Under the pieces are notes generated by a model. The model saw nothing but the letters and a program-made list of their open reading frames with translations. It was not told where the DNA came from and did not search any database. Shown in pieces: positions 24,895 to 33,800 of a DNA stretch of 37,787 nt (position 1 is its first letter; each line of letters begins with the position of its first letter). The position numbers were made by a program, and so were the translations under genes. Where the stretch lies: contig JAFRXL010000056.1 in assembly GCA_017441505.1 (NCBI GenBank), positions 1-37,787 of the forward strand, in the 5' to 3' direction. This stretch comes from Ruminococcus sp. Its GTDB lineage: Bacteria; Bacillota; Clostridia; Oscillospirales; Ruminococcaceae.

Positions 24895-25656
24895 TTAAAG
24901 TCCGATAGTTCCGGTGTAGACCGGTATTTCTGATTCAGCCTTAGCAACTGCTTCTTCAAGGCTGAGTCCATAGAAATCGCTTGCAGCGAAATTTCTGCCG
25001 GAACGCTTATCATCTATGAAAGCTCCGACAACAACGCCCGGGATCGAGCTTTCAGGTGCATTAGGAGCTTTAGGTCCGCCAAGATCAGTTCTGCACCAGC
25101 CCGGATCGGTAAGATTGATGCAGACATCAGTGCCATTGTATTTGGAAGCTATGTCCATAGTTACCTTATCGAGTGCAGCTTTGCTTGCACTGTAGCCAGC
25201 CTGTTCAGGTTCAAGACGGATGCCGCTTGTGGTATTGACGATACGTCCGAAACCACGCTTCTCCATCAGCGGCAGGAAGTGGTAAACTATCATCATAGGA
25301 GCGATAGTGTTTATCTGGAAGCTGTCAACATAATCAGAGATCGGAGTTGTCAGGTAGTCAGTGCGGTAAGCTATCTGGATACCGGCATTATTCAGTACTA
25401 TATCAACATCAACACCAAGAGCGTCTATTTCTTTGAGCATCTTTTCGACCTGTGCCGGATCGGAGAACTCAGCTCCTACAGTATAAGCCTCAACACCGAG
25501 AGCCTTTACCTCAGCAAGCACCTTTTCACAGTGCTGTGCAGTTCTTCCCTGAAGTATCAGATTACAGCCCTGCTTAGCCAGACATAAAGATGCTCCGTAG
25601 CCGATACCTCTTGCCGCACCTGTAACGAGTGCCCAGCGTCCTTTTACATTTATCAT
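24895..25656 (-). CDS. Short-chain dehydrogenase/reductase
   Basis: This 253-residue classical SDR oxidises or reduces an alcohol/carbonyl with NAD(P). The cofactor motif TGAARGIGYG (TGxxxGxG), the NNAG motif in VLNNAGIQ, the catalytic serine in NTTSGIRLE and the YSASKAALD (YxxxK) active site are all present. The C-terminal NLTDPGWCRTDLGG is also typical. The ATG at 25656 has AAAGGAGG upstream and overlaps the end of the epimerase gene by 4 nt. With the neighbouring alcohol dehydrogenase and epimerase it suggests handling of reactive carbonyl or sugar compounds, perhaps exported by the MATE pump. Confidence 0.93.
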   Translation of the reverse strand: MINVKGRWALVTGAARGIGYGASLCLAKQGCNLILQGRTAQHCEKVLAEVKALGVEAYTVGAEFSDPAQVEKMLKEIDALGVDVDIVLNNAGIQIAYRTDYLTTPISDYVDSFQINTIAPMMIVYHFLPLMEKRGFGRIVNTTSGIRLEPEQAGYSASKAALDKVTMDIASKYNGTDVCINLTDPGWCRTDLGGPKAPNAPESSIPGVVVGAFIDDKRSGRNFAASDFYGLSLEEAVAKAESEIPVYTGTIGL

Positions 25657-26666
25657 GATAAATCCTCCTTTAGTTTTGTATATGCTCCAATTACTTTGTC
25701 GCACCATTTATCGAATTCTTCGTCATCGTTCTGTAATTCCGGATGTTTTAAAATATTATGTACTGTATTTTTTATGCCCTGATCTGCACGTATGACCGCT
25801 TTAAAATCCGGTACAGCACGTTTAAGCTTGCTGTTGTCGAAAATAACAGAGTTTGACTTGTCACCGATGAGACTTCCGGTCAGGTCATAGTCACTGACCG
25901 CAGCGAGAAACTCCGAAGGTATGTGGACAGCTTTCAGCTCGACACCGAGGGCATCAGCGATGATATTATATATCTGATCCCACGTCAGACTTTCGTCCGA
26001 TGTTATGTGGAAAGCCTGACCTATAGCGTGGATATTTCCGACGAGTCCGCAGTAACCCTTTGCGAAATCGGTGTTATGTGTCAGAGTCCAGAGCGATGAA
26101 CCGTCACCGTGAATGATGACCGGTTTGCCCTCTGCCATGCGTTTGAGCACCTGCCAGCTTCCGCCTTTTCCGTGAACTCCAAGCGGCACACTGCGTTCGT
26201 CATAGGTGTGGCTCGGACGGACTATGGTCACCGGAAATCCGTTTTCACGGTACTGCTTCATCAGGAACTCCTCGCAGGCTATTTTATCCCTTGAATACTG
26301 CCAATATGGATTAGCAAGGGGAGTGCTTTCAGTTATCACAGGGTCGGAGAGCGGCTTCTGGTAAGCAGATGCAGAGCTGATGTAGATGTACTGCTTTGTC
26401 TTGCCACGGAACAAGCGGAAGTCACGCTCGACCTGTTCTGGAACAAATCCGATAAATTCACCGACAGCATCAAAGATCGTATCACCGATAAGTCCGCTGA
26501 CCTTTTTTTCATCGTTTATGTCACAGTTTAGTACAGTGACATTCTCCGGCAGTTCAGCACTACGGCTGCCACGGTTTATAAGGTACAGCTCATGCCCCTG
26601 TTTTGCGAGCAGATCCGTGATAGCCATGCTTATCGTACCTGTACCGCCTATCAATAGTATTTTCAA
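25653..26666 (-). CDS. NAD-dependent epimerase/dehydratase family protein
   Basis: This is a 337-residue extended-SDR protein. The start segment KILLIGGTGTISMAI carries the GGTGxIS nucleotide motif, and LYLINRGSR supplies the second cofactor strand. YISSASAYQK and the downstream YSRDKIACEEF contain the Ser and YxxxK catalytic residues. Close relatives are plant-type CSP41/RNA-binding or sugar epimerases; the substrate cannot be given. I place the start at the TTG at 26666, because AGGAGG lies exactly 6 nt upstream and the Rossmann strand begins there. It follows the MATE stop by one base, so the operon is tightly coupled. Confidence 0.9.
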   Translation of the reverse strand: MKILLIGGTGTISMAITDLLAKQGHELYLINRGSRSAELPENVTVLNCDINDEKKVSGLIGDTIFDAVGEFIGFVPEQVERDFRLFRGKTKQYIYISSASAYQKPLSDPVITESTPLANPYWQYSRDKIACEEFLMKQYRENGFPVTIVRPSHTYDERSVPLGVHGKGGSWQVLKRMAEGKPVIIHGDGSSLWTLTHNTDFAKGYCGLVGNIHAIGQAFHITSDESLTWDQIYNIIADALGVELKAVHIPSEFLAAVSDYDLTGSLIGDKSNSVIFDNSKLKRAVPDFKAVIRADQGIKNTVHNILKHPELQNDDEEFDKWCDKVIGAYTKLKEDLS

Positions 26667-26667
26667 A

Positions 26668-28059
26668 TTATCGCCTCCTATGAGCAAGTAAAGATTTATT
26701 TATAAAATTTTTATTATGCCTGATAGTGTAAGTGTTTGAGCTTTCTCGTGCGAAGATAACGTAAAAAGCAGAAGCGTTCATCAGAAGAGCTCCCGACCAT
26801 GCCAAGACCTCAGCATAGGCAGTTGCACGGAATCCGAAGCTTCCGATAAGCAGTGAGATAGCTCCGACACGGAGTACCATTTCGAGTATGCCCGAGAGCA
26901 TCGGTACAAACGGGAATCCCATTCCCTGTACAGAGTTGCGGTAAACAAACAGCATATCCACAGCGAACAGCATAACTCCGCATATCGGGAGGAACTGAGC
27001 TGCGTAGGAAATTTGCTCCGAACCTTGCAGAAGAAGTGAAGCAAGCCATTTCGGGAAGAAAAACATCACAGAGCCGAATATGATATAAGCTATCAAGACT
27101 ATCAACAGACAGAAGCGAAGTCCTTCTCTTATCCTGTCGAAACGCTTTGCACCGAAATTCTGTCCGGTGAAGGCAGAAACGGAGTAACCGGCTGTAAATG
27201 CAGGATTCATAAACAGATTTATATATTTGCTGCAAGCAGAGTAAGCGGAAGTGTAAGCAACTCCGAGACCGTTTACATAGTACTGCACCACCATGCATCC
27301 GATAGCTGTTATAGAGTTCATGAGAGCCATTGGAACGCCGTTTTTCAGCAGTTTCAGGTATAGCTGTATGTCGTTTTTCTTTTCTTCCGGAGCGATTTTT
27401 AGGAAATCTATCCCCATTATTCTTTTTATGCACACCATCGCTGATACTAACTGTGAGAGTATCGTAGCGATCGCAGCTCCGCCGACACCTGTTTTCAGCA
27501 CGAAAATGAACAGGCAGTCCATGAGGATATTCAGGACTGACGAGAGGATTATTGCTTTCAGAGGCGTTTTGCTGTCGCCGAGTGAACGGAGTATGCCCGC
27601 ACTCATATTATAGGCAATAGTTGCGATAAGTCCGCCAAAGATGATATAACCGTAGGTGAGACTGTCTTTGATTATTATCTGGTCGGTACGCAGAAGTACA
27701 AGTACCGGATGCAGAAAGAGTATGCTCAAAAAGGTGAGCAGAAGCGTTATAGTTGCCGAGAGTTTTATCATCGAGACAAAAGTCCGGCGAAGCTGAGGAA
27801 AATTCTTTTCACCGAAATGCTGTGCGATAAGGACTGAAAATCCGTTGGCAAGTCCCATTGAAAATCCGACTATCATGAAGCAGAGCGAGGACATATTGCC
27901 GACTGCCGCAAGTGCATTGTCTCCAAGTCCCTTGCCGACTATCGCAGTATCCGCAAAGGAATAGAACTGTTGAAGCATTGCCGTTGCGAGCATTGGAAAA
28001 TAGAAACGTAAAATTACCTTGCTGACTTTTCCTGTTGTAAAATCAGTTGTTGTGCTCAT
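26668..28059 (-). CDS. MATE family multidrug/toxin efflux transporter
   Basis: This 463-residue polytopic membrane protein has about twelve hydrophobic helices in two homologous halves. It opens with DFTTGKVSKVILRFYFPML, and has FADTAIVGKGLGDNALAAVG, typical of the NorM/DinF-like MATE group; GQNFGAKRFDRIREG begins the second half. Such proteins export cationic drugs or metabolites with Na+ or H+. I chose the ATG at 28059, with AGGAG 8 nt upstream. It is first in the four-gene operon and diverges from an AraC regulator across a gap with a 25-bp palindrome, so it is likely regulated from there. Confidence 0.94.
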   Translation of the reverse strand: MSTTTDFTTGKVSKVILRFYFPMLATAMLQQFYSFADTAIVGKGLGDNALAAVGNMSSLCFMIVGFSMGLANGFSVLIAQHFGEKNFPQLRRTFVSMIKLSATITLLLTFLSILFLHPVLVLLRTDQIIIKDSLTYGYIIFGGLIATIAYNMSAGILRSLGDSKTPLKAIILSSVLNILMDCLFIFVLKTGVGGAAIATILSQLVSAMVCIKRIMGIDFLKIAPEEKKNDIQLYLKLLKNGVPMALMNSITAIGCMVVQYYVNGLGVAYTSAYSACSKYINLFMNPAFTAGYSVSAFTGQNFGAKRFDRIREGLRFCLLIVLIAYIIFGSVMFFFPKWLASLLLQGSEQISYAAQFLPICGVMLFAVDMLFVYRNSVQGMGFPFVPMLSGILEMVLRVGAISLLIGSFGFRATAYAEVLAWSGALLMNASAFYVIFARESSNTYTIRHNKNFINKSLLAHRRR

Positions 28060-28092
28060 GCACATCACTCCTGTACTCTAAAATCTAAGGTT

Positions 28093-28117
28093 ATTATACA
28101 GTATGTGACTGTATAAT
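28093..28117. promoter_or_regulatory. Palindromic operator candidate between MATE operon and AraC gene
   Basis: ATTATACAGT (28093-28102), ATGTG, ACTGTATAAT (28108-28117): a perfect 10-bp inverted repeat with a 5-nt centre. Its left half is the likely minus-strand -10 box (TATAAT read on that strand) of the MATE operon, which lacks a well-spaced -35. A bound dimer could repress or activate here. Confidence 0.7.
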
Positions 28118-28130
28118 TATATCAATTCCA

Positions 28131-28159
28131 TTGACTTTTTATCAAAAATATGGTATAGT
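28131..28159 (+). promoter_or_regulatory. Promoter of the AraC-family gene
   Basis: TTGACT (28131-28136), a 17-nt spacer and TATAGT (28154-28159), 14 nt downstream of the palindrome. Confidence 0.8.
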
Positions 28160-28179
28160 CGTGATTGAGGTGAGCATTT

Positions 28180-28938
28180 ATGAATACCAATCGGGAATTG
28201 AATTACAGATTGTTCGTTCAGATAGAAGAGGACTTCAAAAGAACTGAGATAAAAAGTGAATTTTCCAGATATGACGATATAAAAAATGGTGACGTTGAAA
28301 AGGTGCGTGAAAATTTTGAAGATATACGCATCAACTATTATGAGGGCAAGGGAATGCTCTCAGATGACCTGCTGAGGAATACCCAGTACCATTTTGCTAT
28401 TGGAACAGGCATCATAGCCCGTGTGTGCATAGACGGCGGAATGAAGCATAATATCGCATATACTCTCAGCGATATTTACATAAGAAAGTGTGATGCCTGC
28501 CATTTGCCGGAGGAAATTGTCGAGCTGACAGGGGAGATGATGCTCGATTTTGCGGAAAGGATGCGTGACATCCGTAAAGCTGACAGCATCTCACGTCATA
28601 TCCGCCGCACCGTGGACTATATTTATGAAAATTTAGGCAAGCCGCTCACACTGAAAATGGCTGCGGAGCACGAAAAACTCGACCAGAGCTATCTTTCAAA
28701 GCTTTTTGCAAAAGAGATGCACATTTCGTTCAAAGCCTACATTCTGAAAGCGAAAATAACTACTGCACAGAACATCCTTATATTTTCGGATTTCCCTATC
28801 TCAGAAATAGCGGTATCGCTGGGATTTTCGTCGCAAAGTGCATTTTCAGCCGCTTTCAGGAAGCTTACCGGTATGACACCTATGAGCTACCGCAACAGCT
28901 TTGGTGACACTCATTCTATAAACCTTGAAAATAATTGA
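28180..28938 (+). CDS. AraC-family transcriptional regulator
   Basis: This 252-residue regulator has a C-terminal double helix-turn-helix of the AraC/XylS type (about 145-245). It includes YIYENLGKPLTLKMAAEHEKL, YLSKLFAKEMHISFKAYI and the second HTH ISEIAVSLGFSSQSAFSAAFRKLTGMTPMSYR. The N-terminal part (1-140) is helical and unlike the cupin sensor of AraC itself, so the effector is unknown. GAGGTGA precedes the ATG. It is divergent from the MATE-epimerase-SDR-ADH operon, the usual place for its local regulator. Confidence 0.93.
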   Translation: MNTNRELNYRLFVQIEEDFKRTEIKSEFSRYDDIKNGDVEKVRENFEDIRINYYEGKGMLSDDLLRNTQYHFAIGTGIIARVCIDGGMKHNIAYTLSDIYIRKCDACHLPEEIVELTGEMMLDFAERMRDIRKADSISRHIRRTVDYIYENLGKPLTLKMAAEHEKLDQSYLSKLFAKEMHISFKAYILKAKITTAQNILIFSDFPISEIAVSLGFSSQSAFSAAFRKLTGMTPMSYRNSFGDTHSINLENN

Positions 28939-28981
28939 AGCAATACTGCATAAAGCATAACTTACGGTGTTGCCTATAATC

Positions 28982-29014
28982 AAAAAGCTGAACTTTTAAA
29001 AGTCCAGCTTTTAT
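28982..29014. terminator. Terminator between AraC gene and GGDEF/EAL gene
   Basis: AAAAGCTGAACTTTT (28983-28997) and AAAAGTCCAGCTTTT (28998-29012) form a stem with one mismatch. A/T tracts on both sides allow use in both directions. Confidence 0.7.
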
Positions 29015-29029
29015 TGCTCATAGATGATG

Positions 29030-30781
29030 TCAAGCTGTTATCGAATCCTTGACCAGCTGTTCAGCCTGTTCCTTTTGAAGTGGTCTGCCCCAGATATACC
29101 CCTGTATGTAATCGCAGCCTATCTCTTTAAGTACACTTATCTGTTCGTCTTCTTCAACGCCCTCAGAGATAACGTTGAACCCCATTATGTGACCAATAGC
29201 GATGATAGCGGCTACGTATTGCTTTGAGGAGTCGTTATCATTCATCTTGTCAATGAATGATTTATCTATCTTCAGCAAATTAGCAGGGAACTTATTAAGA
29301 TAGCTTAGCGAAGAGTAACCTGTGCCAAAGTCGTCAATAGCTATCTGGACTCCCATTTCTTCGATCGCATTTATTACCTGTAAAGCCTTGTCCACTGAAT
29401 CTATTATGATAGACTCGGTTATTTCGATTTCAAGATTCTTAGGAGGAATATTGCTGTTTTTCAGTATGCTTTTTATCTCTTCAATGAAATCTTTTTTCAT
29501 AAGGTGACGTACAGAAACGTTTACACTTAGAATTATATCAAGATCATATTTTCTCAGAAGCTCGCCGAAGAATTCAGACGATTTACGGAAGACAACATCG
29601 TCCACCTTGTCGACTAATCCGACTTTTTCGGCTACCGGTATGAACTCTCCGGGACTTACAAGATCGCCGTTTTCATCCTTCATACGTGCAAGAGCTTCAA
29701 ATCCACGCAGCTTATGCTCCATATCGTACTGCGGCTGAAGATTGAAGAAAACATTATCTTTTTCAAGAGCAGTTCTTATCTTGTGTTCGATCTCAAGAGT
29801 ACGCTCTAACTTCAGTATATCAGGTGAATAGCGGAGTATATGTTCACTGCTGTTTGCACGTTTCAGCTCTGTCATAGCTGCATCGGCAAATGTGAATAAG
29901 TTATCGATATTATCGGCATCAGTCGGATATTCGGCATATCCGAAGCTTGCAGTTATATAGAGGTCATAACCGTCCACGTACAGCTTGTTGCTGAGAGCTG
30001 ATTCGTACTTCCTGATAGAGTTTTCAATATCCTTGTCAGACTTGTAGTCACGGATAATGATTGCAAATTCATCACCGCTCAGACGTGCTACGAAATCGTT
30101 TGTACCGGATGTTCCTGATTCTGCGATGTGTTTCCATAACATTGCTATACCGGTAAGTACTTTGTTTCCAATATCGAATCCCATTGTGTCGTTTATATTT
30201 TTGAAGTTGTTTATATCTATCGATACAACTACGAAATTTGTTTTGCTGCTCATAAGTTCACGAAAAAGCTCTGAGCAGGCGAATCTGTTAGGAAGACCGG
30301 TAAGTCTGTCGGTTATAGCCTGTTCAGCCATACGTATTCGTAATTTTTCGTTTCTCTTTTTATTTACGAAAATGGCTATACAAACAATGATACTGAATGA
30401 ATTGGAAAAAAGTCCCGGGATATTACCGACAATATTATGTTTGAGGATGCTTGTAATTATTATAGGGAACTGAAGCAGCAGCATAATGATCGATGTCACA
30501 AATCCAAGTGTTCCATAAGCAAGAACAAGCATGATTATACATATATTAGATAATGATGAAAAAACACCTGCAAAAGCTGAAACCGGTATTTTTGTATTTT
30601 TTATGAGCATAGTTCCGTCTGATCGTGAAACTATAGTTATTAGAACGGAAGCTAAAATATACATGAACAAAAAAGCGATATAGCCGTACCAAGGGGCTTT
30701 TGCGGCAGAGTATAGCCTGTCAGACGTTTTTTCGGCAATTTCTTTATGACCTATATGTTCTTTTTCTTTTATCAGTTTCAT
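29030..30781 (-). CDS. Membrane GGDEF/EAL cyclic-di-GMP protein
   Basis: This 583-residue protein carries about four or five hydrophobic helices (30-155), then a GGDEF domain (about 160-320) with RLTGLPNRFA and the active-site variant RLSGDEF (SGDEF, residues 235-239). An EAL domain (about 330-575) shows E362-A-L, IEITES, DDFGTGYSSLSYL, KIDKSFI and SEGVEE, which are the metal and catalytic positions of c-di-GMP phosphodiesterases. Both active sites look largely intact, so it could make and degrade c-di-GMP; net activity cannot be predicted. AGGAGGGG lies just upstream of the ATG. It is monocistronic. Confidence 0.94.
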   Translation of the reverse strand: MKLIKEKEHIGHKEIAEKTSDRLYSAAKAPWYGYIAFLFMYILASVLITIVSRSDGTMLIKNTKIPVSAFAGVFSSLSNICIIMLVLAYGTLGFVTSIIMLLLQFPIIITSILKHNIVGNIPGLFSNSFSIIVCIAIFVNKKRNEKLRIRMAEQAITDRLTGLPNRFACSELFRELMSSKTNFVVVSIDINNFKNINDTMGFDIGNKVLTGIAMLWKHIAESGTSGTNDFVARLSGDEFAIIIRDYKSDKDIENSIRKYESALSNKLYVDGYDLYITASFGYAEYPTDADNIDNLFTFADAAMTELKRANSSEHILRYSPDILKLERTLEIEHKIRTALEKDNVFFNLQPQYDMEHKLRGFEALARMKDENGDLVSPGEFIPVAEKVGLVDKVDDVVFRKSSEFFGELLRKYDLDIILSVNVSVRHLMKKDFIEEIKSILKNSNIPPKNLEIEITESIIIDSVDKALQVINAIEEMGVQIAIDDFGTGYSSLSYLNKFPANLLKIDKSFIDKMNDNDSSKQYVAAIIAIGHIMGFNVISEGVEEDEQISVLKEIGCDYIQGYIWGRPLQKEQAEQLVKDSITA

Positions 30782-30976
30782 ATGATCCCCTCCTAACGTA
30801 TAGGATCTTCATACGTGAGCATATTATTTATGCATATAATGCGATACTTCATAAAATATATTTCAAATCAACATAGTTTCCCTAATTACCGTACTTTTTG
30901 AAGCTGGATAAATCCATATACAGAGAAAACGTTTCGGCAAAATCCACAAATTAATTTCACATAACAATCATAATAT

Positions 30977-31005
30977 ATTATAACATACTTTAGTGACCAA
31001 TACAA
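30977..31005 (-). promoter_or_regulatory. Promoter of the GGDEF/EAL gene
   Basis: Minus-strand TTGTAT (31005-31000), a 17-nt spacer and TATAAT (30982-30977). The leader before the ATG would be about 190 nt. A second minus-strand TTGACA lies near 31099-31104 with TATAAT 19 nt on. The 430-nt divergent gap (30782-31214) holds these, the plus promoter at 31142 and no gene. Confidence 0.65.
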
Positions 31006-31141
31006 TATAAAAATTATATATTGGTAAAAATATTTTATAAGCTTGCCTTTGGCTTCTGTATTTCAATGTATATTATAACATGAGAGCGTGTTGGAATGTC
31101 AAAAAAGTGCAATATTGTGCTATATAAGTTGACAATAGCTA

Positions 31142-31170
31142 TTGCAATAGTCCGAAAAAGATGATATAAT
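31142..31170 (+). promoter_or_regulatory. Promoter of the lipid kinase gene
   Basis: TTGCAA (31142-31147), a 17-nt spacer and TATAAT (31165-31170). Confidence 0.7.
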
Positions 31171-31214
31171 TACATTACTTGGTTTTATTATAAATATTTT
31201 TAAAGGTGATATTA

Positions 31215-32186
31215 GTGCAAAAATTATATTTTATAGTCAATCTCGTAGCTGGAAAAGCTCTAATAGCTGATAAACTCGGAAAAATAATCGATGAATTCGT
31301 CAAAGCAGGTTACGAAGTTACTGTTCACCCGACCCAGAGCGGCGACGATGCTGCCGTTAAAGCGGAGTACGCTTGTGCAAACGGCTTTGACCTCCTTGTG
31401 TGTGCCGGCGGTGACGGTACGCTCAGCCAGTGTCTGCAAGGTATCATGAGAAGCGAAAGACGTATCCCTATCGGCTATATTCCAGCCGGTTCTACTAACG
31501 ATTTCGCTAAAAGTCTCGGAATACCTAAAGATACTATGGCTGCTGTTCAGAGTATAATCAATGGTACTCCCGTTCCTTGTGATGTCGGCGGATTCAACGA
31601 TGAGTATTTCTCCTATATCGTTGCTTTCGGTGCTTTTACAAGTATTACCTACGAGACCTCTCAGCAGATAAAAAATATCTTCGGCCATTCAGCTTATATT
31701 ATGACCGGTTTAACTCAGCTCGCTAATCTGCGTCCTAAAAAGATGCGTATAGAGTACGAGAATACTGTGATAGAAGACGAGTTCCTTTATGGAATGGTGA
31801 CTAATACTGCGTCTGTAGCAGGTATGATGTCTATGAATGACTTCCTTCTCGATGACGGTGTGTTTGAGGTAGTCCTCATAAAAAAGCCTGCTAATCCTAT
31901 CCAGTTCCAGCAGATCATTTCCTCGCTGTTTAATATTAACGAGGAGATAAACAGAGAGTATATTAAGTTCTTCAGAACTAATAAGATCACTTTTACTTCT
32001 CTTGAAGATGAATCCGTCCCATGGACTCGTGACGGCGAATACGGCGGCGTTCAGAAGGTCAATACCGTTTTTAACTATAATAAAGCGGTCTCTTTTATCG
32101 TCGATAATAAGAATATTAACGTTTCCTCCGAGCCATTTCCAGGCTATAAAGAATTGTCTGCAAATGATGAGAATATAGTCGATTAA
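31215..32186 (+). CDS. Diacylglycerol/lipid kinase catalytic-domain protein
   Basis: This 323-residue cytoplasmic kinase of the DagK/YegS/LCB5 fold would phosphorylate diacylglycerol or a related lipid with ATP, recycling lipid from teichoic acid synthesis in Gram-positives. It opens with KLYFIVNLVAGKALIADKL. It has the nucleotide loop VCAGGDGTLSQCLQGI and the conserved IGYIPAGSTNDFAKSLGIP. The C-terminal part contains LDDGVFEVVLIKKP, typical of the family. I chose the GTG at 31215 with AAAGGTG upstream; the GTG at 31206 would overlap this ribosome site. It is followed by tRNA-Gln after about 90 nt. Confidence 0.93.
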   Translation: MQKLYFIVNLVAGKALIADKLGKIIDEFVKAGYEVTVHPTQSGDDAAVKAEYACANGFDLLVCAGGDGTLSQCLQGIMRSERRIPIGYIPAGSTNDFAKSLGIPKDTMAAVQSIINGTPVPCDVGGFNDEYFSYIVAFGAFTSITYETSQQIKNIFGHSAYIMTGLTQLANLRPKKMRIEYENTVIEDEFLYGMVTNTASVAGMMSMNDFLLDDGVFEVVLIKKPANPIQFQQIISSLFNINEEINREYIKFFRTNKITFTSLEDESVPWTRDGEYGGVQKVNTVFNYNKAVSFIVDNKNINVSSEPFPGYKELSANDENIVD

Positions 32187-32274
32187 GTTAAAATAAAAAA
32201 ATATATATTTTCCTATTGACATCCCTTGAATTTGATGATATAATAATAAAGCTGAATCAAGCAAATCAATATTC

Positions 32275-32350
32275 TGGGGTGTCGCCAAGCGGTAAGGCAG
32301 CGGACTCTGACTCCGTTATTTCGAGGGTTCAAATCCTTCCACCCCAACCA
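32275..32350 (+). tRNA. tRNA-Gln (anticodon CTG)
   Basis: The 76-nt cloverleaf has acceptor arms TGGGGTG (32275-32281) and CACCCCA (32340-32346), discriminator A and encoded CCA (32348-32350). The D arm is CGCCAAGCGGTAAGGCAGCG, the anticodon stem GGA/TCC encloses CTCTGAC with anticodon CTG, and the T arm has GGTTCAAATCC. CTG reads CAG, glutamine. Confidence 0.93.
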
Positions 32351-32358
32351 TATTGAAT

Positions 32359-32407
32359 AGACCCACAGATTCGAACCGTTACAAGTTCATTTGTGAGTCT
32401 ATTTTTA
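32359..32407 (+). terminator. Terminator after tRNA-Gln
   Basis: AGACCCACAGATTCGAAC (32359-32376) pairs with GTTCATTTGTGAGTCT (32385-32400) with small internal irregularities, followed by ATTTTTATTT. The 120 nt from here to the transposase gene hold nothing I can name. Confidence 0.75.
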
Positions 32408-32521
32408 TTTGTAGTGCGATATTTAGCCGTTTTCTGCTGTCTTGCGTATGTGACAGATGACCGAAACGATTTAGAATAGAAATCACAAATGAAAAGTAAC
32501 TTTTCGAACCATACGTAACAT

Positions 32522-33631
32522 TCATTTTTTATTGTAATACTTCTCTTCCATTTTGTCTGGAGTGAGATTACCGTTTGTTTTATGAGGTCTTACACTGTTG
32601 TAAAAGTTAATATACCTGGTAATTGCCGTTCTGAATTCATATTCAGAACGGTAATTTGTTCTATATAACTCCTCTGATTTCATGTTTTTGAAAAATGACT
32701 CAATAACAGAATTATCATAGGGATTTCCGGGGTGTGAAAAAGATTGTGTCACTCCAAGAGAGCTTAAATAGCTCATATAAGATTTTGAAGTGTAATTTGC
32801 TCCGCAATCGCTGTGAAATAACAGTTTATCCGGTTTTCTTGATTCATAGGCTTCTTTAAACGTCCTTTTTGTGAGCTGAGTACTATTTCTTAAAGATACA
32901 CGATATCCAACTACTTTTCTTGCATACAGATCCATTATCACGCAAATATAAAAATTTTTCTGTTTGAAATGGTAATATGTAACGTCTCCTACCCAGATCT
33001 CATTCGGGCGTGTTGCTGTAAATTCACGATTCAGTATATTCTTTCTCCAATGCTTCTCCTTCTCATACTGTTTCTTTGCACCACCTCTGATGGAAATCCA
33101 GCCGTTTTCTTTCATAATAGATCGGACAAGTTCCGGCGAAGCGATATATCCTTTTTCTTTGATTATTGCCGCTATCTTTTTTGCACCAAATATCTCATTG
33201 CTTTCATGAAATATTTCATTGACAAGTGCAGTTATTTCCCTTCGATGTTCAGCATAGACTGTTTTATCTTTTTTGTTTCGGAAAATATGATTATAATAGC
33301 TTCCTTTCGGAATATCCAAAGCATCGCATAAAGTATTGACATTATATTTGGACGAAAGTTCCGTTATAAGCTCATACCTTTCCAATTGTGTCAGTTTTTC
33401 AGTTGGCTGAGCATATTTCAATATTTTTATTATGTTTTCAAGCTTTTGGCTGTATCTCTCTAATTCTCCATAGCTTCGGCGTTTGGGCTCAACAAAGTCG
33501 GCGTTTTCAGCTAACCAGCGGTAAATCGTTTGCCTTGATATACCGTACTTTTTAGAAATAGCTGTCACTTTCCCACCTGCTTTGATTTGCTCAATTATTT
33601 CCTTTTTTGTTATTGATGAGTACTTTTTCAC
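32522..33631 (-). CDS. IS3-family transposase (single reading frame)
   Basis: This 369-residue DDE transposase has an N-terminal helix-turn-helix (KKEIIEQIKAGGKVTAISKK, then YGISRQTIYRWL) and a coiled region. An HTH_21-like segment (AEHRREITALVNEIFHES) follows, then the rve integrase core with catalytic D (GDVTYYHF), D (FHSDCGANY) and E (NSVIESFFKNMK). The end YINFYNSVRPHKTNGNLTPDKMEEKYY is typical. OrfA and OrfB functions lie in one continuous frame, so no frameshift is needed. The gene looks intact. I could not find convincing terminal inverted repeats or a target duplication, so the limits of the element are not given. Confidence 0.93.
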   Translation of the reverse strand: MKKYSSITKKEIIEQIKAGGKVTAISKKYGISRQTIYRWLAENADFVEPKRRSYGELERYSQKLENIIKILKYAQPTEKLTQLERYELITELSSKYNVNTLCDALDIPKGSYYNHIFRNKKDKTVYAEHRREITALVNEIFHESNEIFGAKKIAAIIKEKGYIASPELVRSIMKENGWISIRGGAKKQYEKEKHWRKNILNREFTATRPNEIWVGDVTYYHFKQKNFYICVIMDLYARKVVGYRVSLRNSTQLTKRTFKEAYESRKPDKLLFHSDCGANYTSKSYMSYLSSLGVTQSFSHPGNPYDNSVIESFFKNMKSEELYRTNYRSEYEFRTAITRYINFYNSVRPHKTNGNLTPDKMEEKYYNKK

Positions 33632-33743
33632 TGTTATTCTTCCTTATCAAATTATTAGTTCACTCATTGCAAAGCGTCCATCAATTATTATACCATAATT
33701 TTAATGATCAATAAAGAAAAGCGAACAGATTTGTTGATTAACC

Positions 33744-33772
33744 TTGAATCGGCAGAATGTGTATGGTATAAT
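33744..33772 (+). promoter_or_regulatory. Promoter of the helicase/nuclease unit
   Basis: TTGAAT (33744-33749), a 17-nt spacer and TATAAT (33767-33772). Transcription would start near 33779, which rules out the in-frame codons upstream of that point as starts and supports the ATG at 33801 with AGGTGA (33791-33796). Confidence 0.75.
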
Positions 33773-33800
33773 AAAGAAAATGGCGGAAGCAGGTGAAGCA

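Noticed and set aside
31073-31104. Second minus-strand promoter of the GGDEF/EAL gene
   Set aside because: TTGACA and TATAAT are present but 19 nt apart; kept only as a note because the 17-nt pair at 30977-31005 is closer to consensus spacing.
32351-33800. Terminal inverted repeats or target duplication for the IS3 element
   Set aside because: I compared both flanks by eye and found only weak, gapped similarity, so no element borders are claimed.
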